Shown: positions 7,366 to 17,071 of the stretch, one piece after another
Layout of the letters: each line of letters opens with the position of its first letter
Numbering within the stretch: position 1 is the first letter of the stretch
From: Flavobacterium agrisoli
GTDB lineage: Bacteria > Bacteroidota > Bacteroidia > Flavobacteriales > Flavobacteriaceae
Reading direction: 5' to 3'
Assembly: GCF_016522065.1 (NCBI RefSeq)
Contig: NZ_JAEHFV010000001.1
Coordinates: 992,001 to 1,056,000, forward strand
Length of the DNA stretch: 64,000 nucleotides
Translations under genes and position numbers: made by a program
The notes under the pieces: model-generated
Database searches by the model: none
What the model saw: only the letters and a program-made list of their open reading frames with translations
What the model was told of the DNA's origin: nothing

Positions 7366-8505
7366 ATGACAACAAATAAACCCAAAACATTTTGGATTGC
7401 TGCAATTACTACCATTGTAATTATTGGAGCGGCATTTGGTTATACTAAAATAGCAGATAAAAAATCATTAGCAAGTACCGAAGATTGTACGGATACTGCT
7501 CCTGAAAATACAAACTCCCCTTTTGAATTAACCGTCGAAAATAAAAACAATAAACCAGGAAATACTCCCGAAGGGATGGTTTGGATTCCAGGAGGTGAAT
7601 TTTCTATGGGAAGTAATGTAGAAGACGAAAGTTTGTGTAGCGTGAAAGGTGTAACAAGCGATGCAAACCCAATACACAGGGTATATGTAGATGGTTTTTG
7701 GATGGATAAAACAGAAGTTACTAATAAACAATTTGCTGAATTTGTTAAAGCGACAGGATATATAACCTATGCTGAAAAAAAACCTACAAGAGAAGAATTT
7801 CCCGATGCACCTGAAGAAAATTTAATTGCAGGTTCAGTAGTTTTTAAGCCAACACCATCAAAAGTAGCTTTAAATGATTTTTTACAATGGTGGTCCTATG
7901 AACAAGGAGCCGATTGGAGACATCCTACTGGAGCTAATAGTTCTATTGTTGGAAAAGATAATTATCCTGTAGTTCAAATTGCTTACCAAGATGCTTTGGC
8001 TTATGCTAAATGGGCTGGAAAACGACTACCAACGGAAGCAGAATGGGAATTTGCTGCTAGAGGAGGCAAAACAGGAAATTTATACGCTTGGGGAAACACC
8101 CTAAAAGTAAAAGGGAAATTTCAAGCTAATATTTATGAAGGCACATTTCCTGTAGCTGATGGAGACACGGGTGAGGATGGATATGCAGGGATTGCACCTA
8201 CGGCTCAATACACACCAAATCCTTATGGACTTTATGATGTTGGTGGAAATGTTTGGGAATGGGTTTCGGATTGGTATAGCCGTGATTATTACCAAACTTT
8301 AGCAGATGCCAACACAGTAGCCCGAAATCCACAAGGACCTTTAGAATATAGCGATTCTACCGATCCTTATACTCCAAAACGCGTTCACCGCGGAGGTTCT
8401 TTTTTATGCACCGATCAATATTGCACACGTTATATGGTGGGTACAAGAGGAAAAGGGGAAGCTAATTCGCCCGCAAACCATGTCGGATTTAGATGTGTAA
8501 AATAA
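7366..8505 (+). CDS. Formylglycine-generating enzyme homologue (SUMF1 family)
   Basis: A 379-residue protein with one N-terminal hydrophobic segment (FWIAAITTIVIIGAAFGY), so it is anchored in or exported across the inner membrane. The SUMF1/FGE-sulfatase domain starts at GMVWIPGGEFSMGS and continues with VDGFWMDKTEVTNKQF, GKRLPTEAEWEFAARGG, DVGGNVWEWVSDWY and the terminal RGGSFLC...HVGFRC. Cys348 and Cys353 reproduce the CxxxxC copper-binding pair of true formylglycine-generating enzymes, which many SUMF1-fold proteins lack. If active, it would convert a sulfatase Cys or Ser site residue to formylglycine. No sulfatase lies in the window. It has its own promoter and terminator. The EgtB/PvdO-like alternatives of the fold are less likely because of the Cys pair. 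Confidence 0.85.
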   Translation: MTTNKPKTFWIAAITTIVIIGAAFGYTKIADKKSLASTEDCTDTAPENTNSPFELTVENKNNKPGNTPEGMVWIPGGEFSMGSNVEDESLCSVKGVTSDANPIHRVYVDGFWMDKTEVTNKQFAEFVKATGYITYAEKKPTREEFPDAPEENLIAGSVVFKPTPSKVALNDFLQWWSYEQGADWRHPTGANSSIVGKDNYPVVQIAYQDALAYAKWAGKRLPTEAEWEFAARGGKTGNLYAWGNTLKVKGKFQANIYEGTFPVADGDTGEDGYAGIAPTAQYTPNPYGLYDVGGNVWEWVSDWYSRDYYQTLADANTVARNPQGPLEYSDSTDPYTPKRVHRGGSFLCTDQYCTRYMVGTRGKGEANSPANHVGFRCVK

Positions 8506-8512
8506 ACCATAT

Positions 8513-8539
8513 AAGCTCCTGAATTAAGGAGCTTTTTTT
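8513..8539 (+). terminator. Terminator of the FGE-like gene
   Basis: AAGCTCCT and AGGAGCTT pair around a six-base loop and are followed by a run of T. Confidence 0.88.
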
Positions 8540-8576
8540 ATACTTTTTTAATTTTACAGCAAATTTTAAAATTACC

Positions 8577-8584
8577 TATCTTTG
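8577..8584 (+). promoter_or_regulatory. -7 promoter element of pepT
   Basis: TATCTTTG followed by C, 16 bases before the pepT ATG. No clear -33 TTG. Confidence 0.45.
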
Positions 8585-8600
8585 CATAAAATACAAAAAA

Positions 8601-9866
8601 ATGCAACATATCATAGACCGTTTTATTAGTTATGTAACTATTGATACCGAATCAGATCCAAATTCGCAAACCACTCCCAGTACTCCAAAACAATGGGATT
8701 TAGCCAATAAACTAGTTGAAGAACTCAAGTCAATTGGCCTACAAGACGTTACTATTGATGAAAAGGCTTATATAATGGCTACACTTCCGAGCAACGTAGA
8801 ACATGAGGTTCCGACCATTGGTTTTGTATCCCATTTTGATACTTCGCCTGATTTTAGTGGCGCAAATGTAAAGCCACGAATTATTGTAAATTATGACGGA
8901 AAAGATATTTTACTAAACGAAGAAAAAAACATCGTCTTATCGCCTAGTTACTTTAAGGATTTGTTACAATATAAGGGTCAAACTTTAATTACAACCGATG
9001 GGAATACCCTTTTGGGAGCCGACGATAAAGCGGGAATTACAGAAATTGTATCGGCTATGGAGTATTTAATTCAAAATCCAGTAATTAAACATGGTAAAAT
9101 CAGAATTGGATTTACTCCCGATGAAGAAATTGGTCGTGGTGCCCATCATTTTGATGTTGAAAAATTTGGTGCAGAATGGGCTTATACAATGGATGGAAGT
9201 CAAATTGGTGAATTAGAATACGAGAATTTTAATGCGGCTGGCGCAAAAATCATCTTCGGTGGTAAAAGCGTGCATCCGGGTTATGCCAAAGGAAAAATGA
9301 TCAATTCGTTGTTGATTGCTAATGACTTTATCAATGAATTACCCAAAGATGAAATACCTCAAGAAACTAAAGGATATGACGGATTTTTTCACGTGAATCA
9401 TGTAACAGGAACTATTGAAAAAACTGTTGTTGAACTTATTATTCGCGATCATAACAAGAAAAAATTCGAAAAACGAAAAATCTTAATTGAAAAAATCGTT
9501 AAAAAAATAAACAAAAAATTCGCAAAAAAATTCGGAGAAGATATCGCTATTGCCGAAATAAAAGATCAATATTACAATATGAAAGAAAAGGTTTTACCTG
9601 TTAAACATATCGTGGATATTGCCGAAAATGCGATGAAATCGATTGGTATAAAACCTATTATCAAACCTATTCGTGGTGGTACTGATGGTTCTCAATTATC
9701 GTATATGGGTTTACCTTGCCCAAACATTTTTGCCGGAGGGCATAATTTCCATGGTAAATACGAATATGTGCCAGTTGAGAGTATGGTAAAAGCGATGGAT
9801 GTAATTGTTAAAATTGCTGAAATGACCGCATTGCCAAACTATGGTTTAAGTTCAAAAAAGAAATAA
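8601..9866 (+). CDS. pepT: Peptidase T (tripeptide aminopeptidase)
   Basis: A 421-residue cytoplasmic M20B metallopeptidase that removes the N-terminal residue from tripeptides. The di-zinc site is visible as [11 protein letters not shown] (first His and Asp), [10 protein letters not shown] (bridging Asp), TPDEEIGRG (catalytic Glu pair), YTMDG, and the late His in [28 protein letters not shown] is the typical substrate-domain return motif. A Lys-rich stretch around residues 285-310 is a basic insertion in the lid domain. Length matches the family. It is monocistronic and convergent with the sugar dehydrogenase gene. Confidence 0.95.
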   Translation: MQHIIDRFISYVTIDTESDPNSQTTPSTPKQWDLANKLVEELKSIGLQDVTIDEKAYIMATLPSNVEHEVPTIGFVSHFDTSPDFSGANVKPRIIVNYDGKDILLNEEKNIVLSPSYFKDLLQYKGQTLITTDGNTLLGADDKAGITEIVSAMEYLIQNPVIKHGKIRIGFTPDEEIGRGAHHFDVEKFGAEWAYTMDGSQIGELEYENFNAAGAKIIFGGKSVHPGYAKGKMINSLLIANDFINELPKDEIPQETKGYDGFFHVNHVTGTIEKTVVELIIRDHNKKKFEKRKILIEKIVKKINKKFAKKFGEDIAIAEIKDQYYNMKEKVLPVKHIVDIAENAMKSIGIKPIIKPIRGGTDGSQLSYMGLPCPNIFAGGHNFHGKYEYVPVESMVKAMDVIVKIAEMTALPNYGLSSKKK

Positions 9867-9880
9867 AATACAGGAATAAA

Positions 9881-9950
9881 AAAAAGAGTTTAATTTCATC
9901 TTCTGATTTTACTAAAATCAATCTAAAAGTTGCCATCAAACTCTTTTTAT
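9881..9950. terminator. Bidirectional terminator between pepT and the sugar dehydrogenase gene
   Basis: AAAAGAGTTT (9882-9891) pairs with AAACTCTTTT (9938-9947). The enclosed segment holds a second small hairpin (GATTTT/AAAATC). A/T tracts flank both sides, so it may serve both convergent genes. Confidence 0.55.
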
Positions 9951-9967
9951 AATATTCTAAATAACTC

Positions 9968-11197
9968 TTATTTTTTATCAATTTTATACAAACGCCCAGC
10001 ATCGGTAATAGCATATAAAGCACCATCGGTTCCTTGGGTTATATCGCGAAAACGTTGGTTTTCAGAAGCAAGCAATCGTTCTTCTCCCACCACTTTATTA
10101 TTTTGTATTACCAATTGAACAATATGTTGCCCACTTAAAGCGCCTATAAATAAATTGTTTTCCCACTCCGGAATTTTATTGCCCTTATAAAAAGTAATTC
10201 CAGACGGAGAAACTACTGGATCCCAATAATAAATAGGTTGCTCTAGTCCCTCTTTTTGCTGAATTCCATCTCCAATTTTTTCTCCTCCATATTCAATTCC
10301 ATAAGTAATTGTAGGCCAGCCATAATTTTTTCCAGGTTCCACTCGGTTAATTTCGTCACCTCCTCTAGGACCATGTTCGCTCTGCCACAAATCGCCGGTA
10401 ATTGGGTGAAGCGCTATCCCTTGAGGATTTCTATGTCCGATAGAATACAATTCTGGCAATGCATTGGCTTGTGAAAACTTAGGATTACCTAAGGCAGGCT
10501 GCCCGGAAGTTGTAATTCTTATAATTTTTCCTAAACTTGTTGAAGCATCTTGGGCTAAAGGCCTTGTTGCCAAATCTGAACGTTCACCAGTACTTATAAT
10601 CAAATTTCCAGTAGCATCAAACAATATACGACCACCATAATGCAAGGTGCTTGAGTGAGCGGGTAAAGCGCGATAGATAACCGAAACGTTTTCTACCTTA
10701 TTTGTTGCTTCTGAAAGTTGTCCTTTTGCTATCGAGGTACAATTACCGCCAGTAACCGCTTCCGAAAAAGACCAATAAATCATTTTATTAGAATTAAAAT
10801 TTGGATCAATACACACCCCTAATAAGCCACCTTGACCTGCACTGTTTACGGTTGGAATTCCTGTTATAGGAGCGCTTAATTCACCAGAATTACTTGCTAT
10901 TCGCATCGTTCCGGTTTTTTGAGTAATTAATAATCTTCCATCTGGCAAAGAAACAATCCCCCACGGTTTATCTAATCCCGAAGCAATCATTTCGATAGAA
11001 ATTGGTGTGGAAGTTGTCACACTCCCAATTCGAGTTTGACCAACAAATGCAGGAGCATAATTCGTATTTGCAGTTTGGTTTTCTACAGGATCTCCTGTTT
11101 CGGGTAATACAGGTTGCGAACTTTCATTATTATTTGAACAACTTGACAAACAATAAATTGAAGCAAAAAACAATAGAATTTGATTATAATATTTCAT
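9968..11197 (-). CDS. PQQ-dependent sugar dehydrogenase, lipoprotein
   Basis: A 409-residue protein of the soluble glucose/sorbosone dehydrogenase (GSDH) beta-propeller family, which oxidises aldose sugars with PQQ and calcium in the periplasm or at the outer membrane. The signal peptide ends in CLSSC, a lipobox, so it is probably a lipoprotein. The propeller begins at IASGLDKPWGIVSLPDGRLL and shows GQGGLLGVCIDPNF, HYGGRILFDATGNL, GHRNPQGIALHP, WQSEHGPRGGDEINR and KNYGWPTITYG, which include the catalytic His and the PQQ and calcium residues of the family. No PQQ synthesis genes are nearby, so the true cofactor and substrate remain open. Confidence 0.9.
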   Translation of the reverse strand: MKYYNQILLFFASIYCLSSCSNNNESSQPVLPETGDPVENQTANTNYAPAFVGQTRIGSVTTSTPISIEMIASGLDKPWGIVSLPDGRLLITQKTGTMRIASNSGELSAPITGIPTVNSAGQGGLLGVCIDPNFNSNKMIYWSFSEAVTGGNCTSIAKGQLSEATNKVENVSVIYRALPAHSSTLHYGGRILFDATGNLIISTGERSDLATRPLAQDASTSLGKIIRITTSGQPALGNPKFSQANALPELYSIGHRNPQGIALHPITGDLWQSEHGPRGGDEINRVEPGKNYGWPTITYGIEYGGEKIGDGIQQKEGLEQPIYYWDPVVSPSGITFYKGNKIPEWENNLFIGALSGQHIVQLVIQNNKVVGEERLLASENQRFRDITQGTDGALYAITDAGRLYKIDKK

Positions 11198-11296
11198 CTC
11201 TTCTTTTTTAAATTAATTATACAGCGTTAAGAAAATTACGCGATTTAAATTTAAAGAAGTAACAGAATTTAATCGGATATTTATATAATTACAATC

Positions 11297-11331
11297 AAAA
11301 AAAAATCCTGCCTCGTGAGAAACAGGATTTT
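11297..11331 (-). terminator. Terminator of the cyclophilin-FKBP gene
   Basis: AAAATCCTG (11302-11310) pairs with CAGGATTTT (11323-11331). Read on the minus strand the stem is followed by a run of T from the A tract at 11297-11305. Confidence 0.85.
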
Positions 11332-11349
11332 AATTTATGAAAGAGGATA

Positions 11350-12282
11350 TTATTTCACATCTATTAATTCTACATCAAAAATTAGTGTAGCATCTCCAGG
11401 AATAACACCTCCTGCTCCAGCAGAACCGTATCCTAAGTGAGATGGAATAACAAAACGCGCTTTATCACCAACTTGTAACAAAGCAATTCCTTCGTCCCAT
11501 CCTTCAATAACTTGACCAACACCTAATTTAAACTCGATTGGTTTTTTTCTTGGGTAAGAAGAATCAAATACTTTTCCATCAGATAAAGAACCTTGGTAAT
11601 GAACCGAAACTGTTTTACCTTTTTCTGCTTTTTTACCCTCTCCTTTTTGAATCATTTTATAACGCAAACCTGAATTTGTTTTATCAAACCCTGCTGCTAA
11701 TTTTTCCATTTCTGCTTCGGCTGCTGCTTTTTGATCAGCTATTCTTTTTTCGCGAGCTCCTTCAAAAACTCTAAAAGCTTCAATGGCATTCCATTTTTCA
11801 GCTTCTTCTCCTACACGAATAATTTCTAAACTTTCAAGAACATCACCTTGTGCCACGGCATCAACCACATCTTGCCCTTCTATAACATGGCCAAAAACAC
11901 TGTGTTTATTATCCAACCAAGGAGTAGCAACGTGCGTAATAAAAAATTGCGAACCGTTGGTGCCAGGACCTGCATTTGCCATAGACAGCACTCCAGGACG
12001 GTCGTGCTTTAAAGTAGAATGAAATTCATCGTCGAATTTATAACCAGGACCACCTGTACCAGAACCTTGAGGACATCCACCTTGAATCATAAAATCAGGT
12101 ATCACACGGTGAAATTTTAAACCATCGTAGTATTTATTTCCTTGTGGTTTTGCTGAATTTTCAAGATTACCTTCGGCTAAAGCTACAAAGTTCCCTACTG
12201 TTCCTGGCGTTAAATCGTGTGTAAGTTTTACTAAAATAGCACCTTTACTGGTGTTGAATTTAGCATATATTCCGTTTTCCAT
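11350..12282 (-). CDS. Dual-family peptidylprolyl isomerase (cyclophilin-FKBP fusion)
   Basis: A 310-residue protein joining two unrelated prolyl isomerase folds. Residues 1-160 are a cyclophilin: [20 protein letters not shown] contains the catalytic His-Arg, followed by [20 protein letters not shown] and the conserved Trp in [13 protein letters not shown] charged, Ala/Glu-rich helical linker covers about 160-205. Residues from about 215 to the end are an [43 protein letters not shown], and IPSHLGYG with the closing [13 protein letters not shown]. No signal peptide, so it is cytoplasmic. Such cyclophilin-FKBP fusions are known from flavobacteria. It probably acts as a folding chaperone; clients are unknown. 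Confidence 0.95.
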   Translation of the reverse strand: MENGIYAKFNTSKGAILVKLTHDLTPGTVGNFVALAEGNLENSAKPQGNKYYDGLKFHRVIPDFMIQGGCPQGSGTGGPGYKFDDEFHSTLKHDRPGVLSMANAGPGTNGSQFFITHVATPWLDNKHSVFGHVIEGQDVVDAVAQGDVLESLEIIRVGEEAEKWNAIEAFRVFEGAREKRIADQKAAAEAEMEKLAAGFDKTNSGLRYKMIQKGEGKKAEKGKTVSVHYQGSLSDGKVFDSSYPRKKPIEFKLGVGQVIEGWDEGIALLQVGDKARFVIPSHLGYGSAGAGGVIPGDATLIFDVELIDVK

Positions 12283-12306
12283 TATGCTGTTTTTTTATAT
12301 TGAACG

Positions 12307-12314
12307 CAAATTTA
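12307..12314 (-). promoter_or_regulatory. -7 promoter element of the cyclophilin-FKBP gene
   Basis: Minus-strand TAAATTTG followed by C, 24 bases before the ATG. Confidence 0.45.
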
Positions 12315-12342
12315 CAAATTAATTTTTATTGATTTGAGGTTT

Positions 12343-13509
12343 CTACAGGTTTCGATTTTGTTTATAGGTAAACGCATAAACTAAAAAAGCCAAAGCAGAC
12401 AAAAACAAACAACCAACTGTTACTGCATGCCAGCCTCCTATTTGCCATAAAAACAAACCATAGGCAGACCCTGCAGCAGTTCCTAAAAATGAAAAGGACA
12501 TAAATACGGTATTCATCCTATTTCTAGCTTCAGGAAGTATCGAATATACTCGGGTTTGGTTAGAAATATGAACACTTTGAATACCAATATCTATCAAAAC
12601 AATACCAATTACAATTCCGATTACACTTTGAATCGAAAAATAAAAAACCACAAAACTCAACGCAATCAAAGCGCCACCATATCCTACCGCAACACGCGCA
12701 CCACCTTTATCTCCTAACCGACCGACTAATGGAGCCGCCAAAGCACCAGAAGCCCCTACAATTCCGAAAAGACCAATGGTGGCACTATTAAACTGAAAAG
12801 GATCTCCGGAAAGTAATAAAACCATAGTAGTCCAAAAAGCACCAAATTGCGCAAAACAAAACACATTAATTAAAGTGGCTTCGCGTAACAAAGGCTGCTC
12901 TTTTATTAAAGAAAAAAGTGACTGAATTAATTGTCCATAAGTCCCTTCGAATATCGGTTTATTAAATGGAAATTGTTTCTGAATAAGGACTAAAATGAGC
13001 ATACACAAACCTGCGGCAATCCAAAACATGGCACGCCAACCCCATAATTGACCAATAAAACCACTTAATGTTCTCGATAATAAAATTCCGACTAACAAAC
13101 CGCTCATGATCGTTCCCACTACTTTTCCGCGTTCATGATTTTCACTTAATGAAGCTGCTAAAGGTAAAATCAATTGGGGTACAATAGACGTAATTCCGAT
13201 TAATAAAGATGCTATTTCTAAAACCAAAAAACTTTTGGCTGTAGCTGCTATAATTAAAGCAATAACCGAAGCAAAAGTAGTAAGTACAATTTGTCTTTTT
13301 CGTTCAATTTTATCACCCAATGGAACCATAAAAAACAAGCCAATAGCATAACCAGCTTGGGTTAAATACGTAATGGTGCCCGCATTTGCCTCTGGAATAT
13401 TAAATTCTTTTGCTATTAAAACAATTAAAGGCTGACAATAATACAAGTTTGCAACGATGAGTCCCGTGCAAACTGCCATAAAAAGGACTTTAGATTTTGA
13501 TAATTTCAT
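12343..13509 (-). CDS. MFS transporter (DHA1-like)
   Basis: A 388-residue inner-membrane transporter with about 12 membrane segments. I start at the ATG at 13509 (MKLSKSKVLFMAV); an upstream in-frame TTG overlaps the promoter region. The first segment, VANLYYCQPLIVLIAKEFNI, and PLGDKIERKRQ in the 2-3 loop mark the AraJ/YnfM-like drug or metabolite exporter group. The second half repeats the motif as PLVGRLGDKGGARVAVG. Substrate cannot be told. The promoter element ends four bases before the ATG, so its mRNA may be leaderless. The next gene on the same strand, an alpha/beta hydrolase, lies upstream. Confidence 0.88.
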   Translation of the reverse strand: MKLSKSKVLFMAVCTGLIVANLYYCQPLIVLIAKEFNIPEANAGTITYLTQAGYAIGLFFMVPLGDKIERKRQIVLTTFASVIALIIAATAKSFLVLEIASLLIGITSIVPQLILPLAASLSENHERGKVVGTIMSGLLVGILLSRTLSGFIGQLWGWRAMFWIAAGLCMLILVLIQKQFPFNKPIFEGTYGQLIQSLFSLIKEQPLLREATLINVFCFAQFGAFWTTMVLLLSGDPFQFNSATIGLFGIVGASGALAAPLVGRLGDKGGARVAVGYGGALIALSFVVFYFSIQSVIGIVIGIVLIDIGIQSVHISNQTRVYSILPEARNRMNTVFMSFSFLGTAAGSAYGLFLWQIGGWHAVTVGCLFLSALAFLVYAFTYKQNRNL

Positions 13510-13513
13510 TTTG

Positions 13514-13521
13514 CAAAAGTA
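13514..13521 (-). promoter_or_regulatory. -7 element directly upstream of the MFS start
   Basis: Minus-strand TACTTTTG followed by C. Only four bases separate it from the ATG at 13509, so transcription would start at or very near the start codon. Confidence 0.45.
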
Positions 13522-13557
13522 CAACTTGATTAAAAGTTGCGATTTTATATAGCTAAA

Positions 13558-14553
13558 TTATTTTTTTAAAAAGGTCTTTAATGGTGTTATAAATTTGTCA
13601 AAACTTTCAATGTGAGGCATATGTCCGATATTTGGAATTTCGACTAATTGTGCATTTGGAATTTTCTTTTGGGTTTCTTTTCCTAAATTTTCATACAAAC
13701 CCATGGTTTTACGCACTTCTTCGCTCACAAGCGGTTTTCCTAAAGCGGTTCTGTCGCGGGTACCAATAATCAATAAAGTAGGGACTTTAATGTTTTTAAA
13801 TTCATACACAACTGGCTGTGTAAAAATCATATCGTAAGTTAAAGCGGCATTCCAAGCATATTTTTTAAAATCAGCATTTAATGTCCAACCCGCTAATAAA
13901 TTAACCCATTCGTCGTATTCGGGTTTCCATTTTCCGTCGTAATAATTCTCTAATTGGTATTTTTTAATTTTTTCATACGATTGTTTTAATTCATTTTGAT
14001 ACCACCAATCTACATTTTGATAAGGTACTTTCAGTTTCCAATCTTCCAAGCCAATTGGGTTTTCTAAAATCAACTTTTCTGTAATCTCAGGATACATCAA
14101 AGCAAAACGTGTTGCAACCATTCCGCCCATAGAATGTCCTAAAACCGCTGTTTTTTTTACTCCAATTTGATCTAAAATTGCTTTTGTATTTTGGGCTAGT
14201 TGTTGAAAAGTAAATTGAAAATGAGCCGGTTTATCGGATTTTCCAAAACCAATTTGATCGGGAACAATAACGCGAAATCCTTCCTTTGTCAACGCCTGAA
14301 TTGTGGTTTTCCAATAAGCTCCGTTAAAGTTTTTACCGTGTAACAACAATACATTTTTGCCATTATAATTGGCTGGTTTCACATCCATATAAGCCATTTG
14401 CAATTGTTGCTCTTGCTCAGAAAGTGTGATAAAGTGTACCGGATAAGGATATTCGTAATTGGCTAAATTAATATCCAACTCTTTCAATTGGTCTTGTTGC
14501 CCGAACGAAATTAGGGTGAATAAAATAAGAATAAAACTAAATTTGATGTTCAT
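13558..14553 (-). CDS. Secreted alpha/beta-fold hydrolase
   Basis: A 331-residue protein. The start at 14553 (MNIKFSFILILFTL) gives a clean signal peptide ending near SFGQQ, while the longer reading only adds residues of no known role. The hydrolase core shows the oxyanion region VLLLHGKNFNG, GFGKSDKP, the nucleophile elbow GHSMGGM with Ser141, GTRDRTALG carrying the acid Asp, and IPNIGHMPHIE with the catalytic His. The whole triad is present. Residues 165-235 form a long lid rich in Trp and Lys. The substrate is unknown; esterase or dehalogenase-type activity is possible. It acts outside the cytoplasm. Confidence 0.88.
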   Translation of the reverse strand: MNIKFSFILILFTLISFGQQDQLKELDINLANYEYPYPVHFITLSEQEQQLQMAYMDVKPANYNGKNVLLLHGKNFNGAYWKTTIQALTKEGFRVIVPDQIGFGKSDKPAHFQFTFQQLAQNTKAILDQIGVKKTAVLGHSMGGMVATRFALMYPEITEKLILENPIGLEDWKLKVPYQNVDWWYQNELKQSYEKIKKYQLENYYDGKWKPEYDEWVNLLAGWTLNADFKKYAWNAALTYDMIFTQPVVYEFKNIKVPTLLIIGTRDRTALGKPLVSEEVRKTMGLYENLGKETQKKIPNAQLVEIPNIGHMPHIESFDKFITPLKTFLKK

Positions 14554-14683
14554 GAGTAGTATTTTTTTGAAGAAAAGTAAATTTAAGCATTCCAAGTAGC
14601 AGATAAAAACGATTAAGAAAATTTTACAATTTATTCAACACAAATTCTTTTGAAGTCAAACAACATAACTTTAAAACCTATAA

Positions 14684-14709
14684 AAAAACCTCCGAAAAAA
14701 GGAGGTTTT
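14684..14709 (-). terminator. Terminator of the M3 peptidase gene
   Basis: AAAACCTCC (14685-14693) pairs with GGAGGTTTT (14701-14709) around a seven-base A-rich loop. A T run follows on the minus strand. Confidence 0.85.
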
Positions 14710-14733
14710 AGTATCTTAATTATTTTATTCTGA

Positions 14734-16851
14734 CTATAAATCTTCGTTTTCAAGATACGGTTTTACTTGCATTTCGTGACCCACAAAATCCGTAAATGCC
14801 TTATTTAAATCGACGCTATTTCCAACGGACAAAATATATTTTCTAAAACGTTCACCATTTTCGCGCGTCATTCCACCATGCGTTTTAATCCAATCGTAGG
14901 CATTATAATCTAAGGTTTTCGACCAAGTATAGGCATAATAACCCGCAGAATATCCTCCGCTAAAAATATGCGCAAAATAAGGACTGTGGTAACGTGTTGG
15001 TACTTCATCAACCAATAAACCATACTTTTTTAAAGCTTCAGTTTCGAAAGTTAAAGTTGGTTTAAAATCAGCTTCGTTTGTAACGGTATGCCAAGCCATA
15101 TCAAGGGTTGAGGCTGCCAAAAGTTCGGTTACATTATATCCCGAATTAAACGTTTCTGATTTTTTTATTTTATCAATTAACGCCTGCGGAATTACTTCTT
15201 TTGTTTGATAATGCAAGGCATAATTTTTTAAAATTACAGGATCTAAAGCTGCATGTTCGTTTATTTGCGAAGGAAACTCTACAAAATCTCTCGGTACACT
15301 TGTTCCGGAAAGTGTCGCGTATTGCTGATTGGCAAAAAGACCGTGCAAAGTATGTCCAAACTCATGAAACATGGTAATTACATTATCAAAACTAACCAAG
15401 GAAGGATTATTGTTTACCGGTTTTTCAAAATTATAAACGTTTACAATAACTGGCTTTTGTTTTAGATAATGCGATTGTTTTACAAAAGAACTCATCCAAG
15501 CTCCTCCCCTTTTGTTGTCACGTGTATAAAAGTCTAAATAATAGATAGCCATAGAGCTTCCATCTTTATCAAAAACTTCGTAAACCACTACATCAGAATG
15601 ATAAACGGGTAAATCTTTACGTTCCTTAAAAGTGATGCCATACATTTGTTTGGCCGCATAAAAAACGCCTTTTTCTAAAACTGTTTTAATCTCAAAATAC
15701 GGTTTAATTTGACTTTCATCTAAATCGTATTTTTCTTTACGAACCTGCTCTGCATAAAAATTCCAATCCCAAGGTTCTAATTTAAAGCCACCATTTTGAG
15801 AATCAATTAAAGTCTGAATTTCTTTGGCTTCTAACTTGGCTTTTTTTACAGCTGGAGCCGCAATTTCGGCCAAAAGAGTCATCGCTGCCTCCGGTGTTTT
15901 AGCCATTTGATCTTGAATTTTCCATTCGGCAAAACTCTTTTTACCCATTAATTGCGCTTTTTGCAAACGCAAGCGAGCCATTTTTTCTAAAGTAGCACGG
16001 GTATCCCCATCATCATTTTTTTCAGCACGACTCCAAGAAGCTTTAAATATTTTTTCGCGCGAGGCTCTGTTTTTAAGATTCTGCAAAACAGGCTGTTGCG
16101 TCGTATTTTGTAAACTTATTAAGTATTTACCCGACTGTCCAGCATTTGTAGCCAATTCTTTAGCAGCATCAATTTCTTGTTGGCTTAAACCATCTAAATC
16201 GGATGGGGAGTCAAACAAAACTGCTCCATTTTTACGAGCAATTAATAATTTAGAACCGAAAGCAGTACTTAAAACAGCCAATTCGCTATTAATGGCTTTC
16301 ATTTTGGCTTTATCAGCTTCTGACAAATTAGCACCAGCTAACTCAAAAACTTCTAAATAATGCTCGGTTAACTTTTTATCTTCTCCTTTTAAACTTCCTA
16401 AATTAATGGCTTTTATACGTTGATATAATTTACTGTTGAGATAAATTTTATCACGATGAGCCGCAAAAATAGCAGCATATTCTTTTTCTAATTTTTGCAA
16501 TTCATCATTCGTATTAGAGCCTGTTAAATTTGAAAAAACCGTTGTGGCCCGATTCAAATCTTTCCCACTTAATTCCAATGCTAAAACCGTATTTTCAAAA
16601 GTAGGTTTTGCTGTATTGTTTGCAATTTTTTCAATTTCTTCTTCTTGTTTTTTCAAACCAAAATCAAATGCGGGCTTAAAATGCTCGTTTTTAATTAAAT
16701 TAAAAGGCGGAGCTTGGTACTGTAGCGTACTTTTTTGCAATAAAGGGTTATTCATAGTGGAATTAGTTTGTGCAAATACATGCGGTGACGAAAAAGCAAC
16801 CAGCATTACGGCTGCTGTACAATTTCGAAAGTTTTTAGTAAAAAGGGTCAT
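14734..16851 (-). CDS. dcp: M3 family peptidyl-dipeptidase, exported
   Basis: A 705-residue zinc peptidase of the thimet oligopeptidase/Dcp family that removes C-terminal dipeptides. The signal peptide ends in SSPHVFAQ, placing it in the periplasm. The N-terminal half is helical (residues 30-350). The catalytic centre is HEFGH at residues 496-500 within MFHEFGHTLHGLF, with the third ligand Glu in FPSQINEHAA about 27 residues later. AHIFSGGYSAGYYAYTWS near the C-terminus is the family substrate-binding segment. Length matches E. coli Dcp. It is a single gene with its own terminator. Confidence 0.93.
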   Translation of the reverse strand: MTLFTKNFRNCTAAVMLVAFSSPHVFAQTNSTMNNPLLQKSTLQYQAPPFNLIKNEHFKPAFDFGLKKQEEEIEKIANNTAKPTFENTVLALELSGKDLNRATTVFSNLTGSNTNDELQKLEKEYAAIFAAHRDKIYLNSKLYQRIKAINLGSLKGEDKKLTEHYLEVFELAGANLSEADKAKMKAINSELAVLSTAFGSKLLIARKNGAVLFDSPSDLDGLSQQEIDAAKELATNAGQSGKYLISLQNTTQQPVLQNLKNRASREKIFKASWSRAEKNDDGDTRATLEKMARLRLQKAQLMGKKSFAEWKIQDQMAKTPEAAMTLLAEIAAPAVKKAKLEAKEIQTLIDSQNGGFKLEPWDWNFYAEQVRKEKYDLDESQIKPYFEIKTVLEKGVFYAAKQMYGITFKERKDLPVYHSDVVVYEVFDKDGSSMAIYYLDFYTRDNKRGGAWMSSFVKQSHYLKQKPVIVNVYNFEKPVNNNPSLVSFDNVITMFHEFGHTLHGLFANQQYATLSGTSVPRDFVEFPSQINEHAALDPVILKNYALHYQTKEVIPQALIDKIKKSETFNSGYNVTELLAASTLDMAWHTVTNEADFKPTLTFETEALKKYGLLVDEVPTRYHSPYFAHIFSGGYSAGYYAYTWSKTLDYNAYDWIKTHGGMTRENGERFRKYILSVGNSVDLNKAFTDFVGHEMQVKPYLENEDL

Positions 16852-17044
16852 GTTTTTGGAGTTTTAAAATTTGTTCCTAAATGTAAAATAAAATGAGATT
16901 ATGCAACAAATTAATGTTGTTAAATTATTATTTTAAATATTTCGCAACAAAAACCAAAAATAGAAGATTTTTCACCATCAGGACTTCAAGCTAATTTCTA
17001 TTTCAGTGTTGAACTAAATTACTTTTTACTCCAATTAATAATGT

Positions 17045-17052
17045 TAACTTTG
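17045..17052 (+). promoter_or_regulatory. -7 promoter element of trmD
   Basis: TAACTTTG followed by C, 19 bases before the trmD ATG. Confidence 0.45.
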
Positions 17053-17071
17053 CGCTCTATATTTTTATACG

